Source: SB15 sp964639245 (GTDB lineage Bacteria > Chloroflexota > Anaerolineae > Aggregatilineales > J027). Taken from it: DNA of 39,496 nucleotides. Location of the stretch: the NCBI GenBank assembly GCA_964639245.1, contig CAZXCU010000029.1:1-39496 (forward strand), written 5' to 3'. The translations under genes were made by a program, and so were the position numbers. Position 1 is the first letter of the stretch; each line of letters begins with the position of its first letter. Below, piece after piece: positions 36,854 to 39,496 of the stretch. The notes beneath the pieces were generated by a model. That model worked only from the letters and a program-made list of their open reading frames with translations, was not told where the DNA came from and did no database searches.

Positions 36854-38734
36854 ATGAAAAGCGATTTTACGCTGGCATTCAACGAAATTGTTGAATCCCG
36901 CGCCCTGCCAAAAGAAAAGGTCAATGAGGCACTCAAGCAGGCGCTGGTGTCCGCTTATCGCCGCGATGCCAAAGCCTTAGAATCGCAGCGCGTTGAGGCC
37001 GACATTGATAAAATCACCGGACAGCCGCGTTTGCTGGTGGAAAAAGAAGTCGTGGAGGATGTCTTCAGCCCTCAGACAGAAATTTCGCTGGAAGAAGCTC
37101 GCCAAAAAGTTGACCCCAACGTTGAGGAAGGCGATATGGTCATGGCACCTGTCGAAACCCTCAGCGACAGTTTTGGACGCATCGCCGCACAAACCGCCAA
37201 ACAGGTGATTTTGCAGCATATCCGTGAAGCCGAACGCGACTCGCTGTATGCCGAATTTATTGACCGTGAAGGCGATTTGGTTATTGGCACGGTACAAAGT
37301 GTCAGCCAGAACGCGGTCACGCTCGATTTAGGCCGTGCCGAAGCGGTGATGCCGCCTGCCCAGCGCATTCCCAAAGAACGCTACCGCCCGCACGACAAAA
37401 TTCGTGTGTATATCGTTGAAGTCAAAAAAACCAATCGTGGGCCACAAATTGTCGTTTCGCGCAGCCATAAAAATCTGCTGCGTCGCTTGATGGAATATGA
37501 AGTGCCAGAAATTTACAACGGGCAGGTGGAAATTAAAAATATCGCCCGTGAAGCGGGTTTCCGTTCCAAAGTCGCGGTGGCTGCCATGCAAGAAGGCATT
37601 GATGCGGTGGGGGCGTGCGTGGGGATGCGCGGTATCCGTATTCAAAACATCGTCAAAGAACTGGATGGCGAGAAAATTGATGTTATTGAATGGGACACCG
37701 ACGCAGCCAAATTTATTGCGCGGGCGCTGTCTCCGTCCCGTGTCACCAAAGTCTTTTTAGAAGATGAACTGGATACGGTTCGCACCGCTACCGTGATTGT
37801 GCCGGATGACCAACTCTCGCTGGCAATCGGGCGCGAAGGGCAAAATGCCCGTCTGGCAGCCAAATTGACCGGCTGGCGGATTGATATTAAAAGTGTGCTG
37901 GAAGCGGCACAATCAGCGCTTGACCACATTCATGAAACGCCACTCCGCAATGTGTTTGCCAAACACGGCGACTTGGTGGACGATACCCGTTTTATTCTGG
38001 AAAAGAAAGCCGCCAAGCGGATTCTTTCTCCCGAAGATTACGCCAAACTTGCCAAATTTGTGGAGATGTCCGAAGGCCAATTGTTTGGTCAGCGAGAAGT
38101 CGAGCGCCGCGAACGCCGTGAAGCCATCAACGCCGTCCGTCCGCTTGTGCCAGAAGCCGCTTTTAGCATCCCGCTTACGGAATTGGAACTTGAAGAAGAC
38201 ATCATGCGGGTGATTGGGCGGTTGAGCAATGTGGGTGAACTCTGGGTTCGCTACATGGCGGACGAGGCCGGGTTAAAAACCGCGCTCATCGAAGGTGGTG
38301 CAGACAGTGACGCGCTGGAAGCCATCCGTGACGCGCTGGACAGTCTGGTGGTGCCAGAAGTTATCGAGCTTGAGGAAGAACCGATTGAATCAGAGGTTGT
38401 GCCAGAAGTCATGGTCGAACAACCTGTCCAGACCGAGCCTATTGCCGTACCCCCGGTTGAAGATGTCAATTTTGAGGAAGCCCTTGAGGAAGAACCGTTT
38501 GGCTTACGAACCGGGCGTGACCGCAAGAAATTTGATACCGATACGGATGTTGAAGTCGTAGAAGACGATGATGCCGATGCTGTTCTCCGTAAGGACAAGC
38601 CGAAAAAAGGCAACAAAAACAAATCCAGCAAAAACAAACGTCGGCAGTTGGTTTATGATGAAGATTCGGGTTCAATGGTGGCAAAACGCCGCCGCAAACG
38701 CGGAGATGGTGATGACTATGAAGAGTATTATTAA
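36854..38734 (+). CDS. nusA: Transcription termination/antitermination protein NusA
   Basis: This 626-aa protein binds RNA polymerase and nascent RNA to modulate pausing and termination. The N-terminal domain (1 to ~125) begins KSDFTLAFNEIVESRALPKEKVNEALKQALVSAYRRD. The S1 domain lies at ~135-205 (DLVIGTVQSVSQNAVTLDLGRAEAVMPP). KH1 contains VAAMQEGIDAVGACVGMRGIRIQNIVKEL. KH2 contains PDDQLSLAIGREGQNARLAAKLTGW. The C-terminal ~250 residues form a lineage-type extension, with helical segments, then an acidic stretch, then a basic tail (KKGNKNKSSKNKRR). The ATG at 36854 fits the family start; in-frame codons further upstream lie in the promoter. ylxR and infB follow. rimP, usually first, is absent. 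Confidence 0.95.
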   Translation: MKSDFTLAFNEIVESRALPKEKVNEALKQALVSAYRRDAKALESQRVEADIDKITGQPRLLVEKEVVEDVFSPQTEISLEEARQKVDPNVEEGDMVMAPVETLSDSFGRIAAQTAKQVILQHIREAERDSLYAEFIDREGDLVIGTVQSVSQNAVTLDLGRAEAVMPPAQRIPKERYRPHDKIRVYIVEVKKTNRGPQIVVSRSHKNLLRRLMEYEVPEIYNGQVEIKNIAREAGFRSKVAVAAMQEGIDAVGACVGMRGIRIQNIVKELDGEKIDVIEWDTDAAKFIARALSPSRVTKVFLEDELDTVRTATVIVPDDQLSLAIGREGQNARLAAKLTGWRIDIKSVLEAAQSALDHIHETPLRNVFAKHGDLVDDTRFILEKKAAKRILSPEDYAKLAKFVEMSEGQLFGQREVERRERREAINAVRPLVPEAAFSIPLTELELEEDIMRVIGRLSNVGELWVRYMADEAGLKTALIEGGADSDALEAIRDALDSLVVPEVIELEEEPIESEVVPEVMVEQPVQTEPIAVPPVEDVNFEEALEEEPFGLRTGRDRKKFDTDTDVEVVEDDDADAVLRKDKPKKGNKNKSSKNKRRQLVYDEDSGSMVAKRRRKRGDGDDYEEYY

Positions 38735-38739
38735 AGTTC

Positions 38740-39039
38740 ATGTCGCCTAAGAAGCCGCAGGTTCGACGTGTTCCGCAGCGAACCTGTATTGTGTGTGGCA
38801 TGACCAGCGCCAAGCGTACCCTGACGCGCCTTGTTCGCACCGCCGAGGAAGGGGTTGAGATTGACCCCACCGGCAAACGCGAAGGGCGCGGGGCGTACCT
38901 GTGTGATAACCCCCAATGTTGGGAAATCGCGTTGAAGGGGTCTGCCCTGAGCAAAGCGCTGCGAACTTCTCTGAAAGACAGGGACTTGGCACGGCTGCGT
39001 GAAGCCGCGCCCCGCCCTCACGGAGAAGCGCCTATGTAA
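38740..39039 (+). CDS. ylxR: YlxR/RnpM family (DUF448) RNA-binding protein
   Basis: This 99-aa protein has the DUF448 signature VPQRTCIVCGMTSAKRTLTRLVRT, followed by DPTGKREGRGAYLCDNPQCWEIALKGSALSKALR. YlxR proteins bind RNA, and in some bacteria they associate with RNase P. The position between nusA and infB is the classic one. The ATG is 5 nt after the nusA stop. The family is usually ~90 aa, so the length is normal. Confidence 0.92.
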   Translation: MSPKKPQVRRVPQRTCIVCGMTSAKRTLTRLVRTAEEGVEIDPTGKREGRGAYLCDNPQCWEIALKGSALSKALRTSLKDRDLARLREAAPRPHGEAPM

Positions 39040-39062
39040 CTGAAGAAGCAGAAAGGATGCTT

Positions 39063-39496
39063 ATGCCTAGTGAAAAGCAGCAAGAACAACAAGTTTTGGT
39101 CATTCCCGATTATATGACCGTCCGCGAACTGGCGGAGATTATTCACTCCAGCCCCATTGAGGTCATGAAAAAGCTCATCTCCAACGGGATTATGGCCTCC
39201 ATCAATCAACAGATTGACTTCGACACTGCCGCCATTGTTTTAAATGAACTGGGGTTTGAAGCCAAGTCGAAAAGCGAAGTTGAAGCCGAATCCGCCCGTC
39301 AAAAAGCGCTCGAAAGCCTTCCTGAATGGCGCAAACAATACGCTCAAGAAGACACGAACAAACTCGCTACCCGCCCGCCCGTCGTTACGATTTTAGGGCA
39401 TGTGGATCATGGTAAAACCTCCCTGCTGGATGTCATTCGCCGCACGACGGTTGCCGAAGGTGAAGCGGGTGGGATTACCCAGCACATCGGGGCATA
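39063..39496 (+). CDS. infB: Translation initiation factor IF-2 (partial, cut at the right edge)
   Basis: The frame is open to the window end, giving the first ~144 residues. The N-terminal part (VLVIPDYMTVRELAEIIHSSPIEVMKKLISNGIMASINQQIDFDTAAIVLNELGFE) is the IF2_N domain. The GTPase G1 motif GHVDHGKTSLLD and the start of switch I (GGITQHIGA) follow. Full-length IF-2 delivers initiator tRNA to the ribosome. The N-terminal region before the G domain is short (about 100 residues) compared with long enterobacterial forms. AAAGGATG precedes the ATG, and the gene starts 23 nt after the ylxR stop. Confidence 0.95.
   Translation, partial: MPSEKQQEQQVLVIPDYMTVRELAEIIHSSPIEVMKKLISNGIMASINQQIDFDTAAIVLNELGFEAKSKSEVEAESARQKALESLPEWRKQYAQEDTNKLATRPPVVTILGHVDHGKTSLLDVIRRTTVAEGEAGGITQHIGA

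Noticed and set aside
1..39496. CRISPR arrays, tRNA or rRNA genes, transposase or reverse transcriptase genes
   Set aside because: No regularly spaced repeats, cloverleaf-like segments, rRNA blocks or catalytic motifs of these enzymes were found on either strand by eye.

Overview
The window looks like a chromosomal segment of a Chloroflexota bacterium, probably Anaerolineae-like. The basis is the mix of families: several TIR plus formylglycine-generating-enzyme-like (FGE/SUMF1) fusions with a GDPRxGVG linker, DUF4349 and DUF3592 proteins, a Uma2 nuclease, beta-propeller and secreted DUF proteins, and many GC-rich intergenic palindromes. The lineage is an inference from gene content. No rRNA, tRNA, CRISPR array, phage genes or transposase genes were seen.

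Layout. 1-4.7 kb: the end of a secreted protein, tryptophanase (tnaA) behind a hairpin that buries its ribosome binding site, a GyrB-like ATPase without a Toprim domain coupled to a Uma2 nuclease, and a membrane protein. 4.7-9.3 kb: a repeat-rich gap, the first TIR-FGE gene (minus strand), a DUF4349 lipoprotein, an MDR oxidoreductase and a small hypothetical gene. 9.3-13 kb: an FAD oxidoreductase followed by trans-3-hydroxy-L-proline dehydratase and an ornithine-cyclodeaminase-family reductase, which together form a two-step route to L-proline. 13-17.4 kb: a beta-propeller protein, a phosphoesterase and a short UvrA-like ATPase. 17.6-19.6 kb: the second TIR-FGE gene, converging on a PIN toxin-antitoxin pair. 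19.7-21.4 kb: an AraC regulator with VOC and SRPBCC genes, the last two each preceded by the same 19-nt putative operator. 21.5-25 kb: a lipoprotein, an M23 peptidase and two membrane proteins. 25-35.6 kb: TIR-FGE genes three, four and five, with a very large histidine kinase lacking its phospho-acceptor His, a frameshifted esterase, a PemK/MazF-like toxin coupled to a HEAT-repeat protein, and repeats. 35.6-39.5 kb: a secreted protein and the nusA-ylxR-infB operon, with infB cut by the window edge.

The most interesting system is the set of five TIR-FGE proteins. All keep the TIR catalytic Glu, and none keeps the catalytic Cys pair of true FGE, so the C-terminal C-type-lectin-like domain is probably a recognition module. 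Four of the five share near-identical promoter and leader architecture. In genes three and four the C-terminal loop region shows 18/24 identical third codon positions but only 10/24 first and 11/24 second positions. That pattern is reversed relative to a conserved stretch just upstream, and it is what adenine-directed mutagenesis by a diversity-generating retroelement (DGR) leaves behind in AAY-rich repeats. No reverse transcriptase or template repeat lies in this window, so the DGR link is an inference to be checked elsewhere in the genome.

Several genes carry palindromic repeats inside the reading frame (FAD oxidoreductase, third TIR-FGE) or at a frameshift (esterase), so these elements seem to have been active in this genome.
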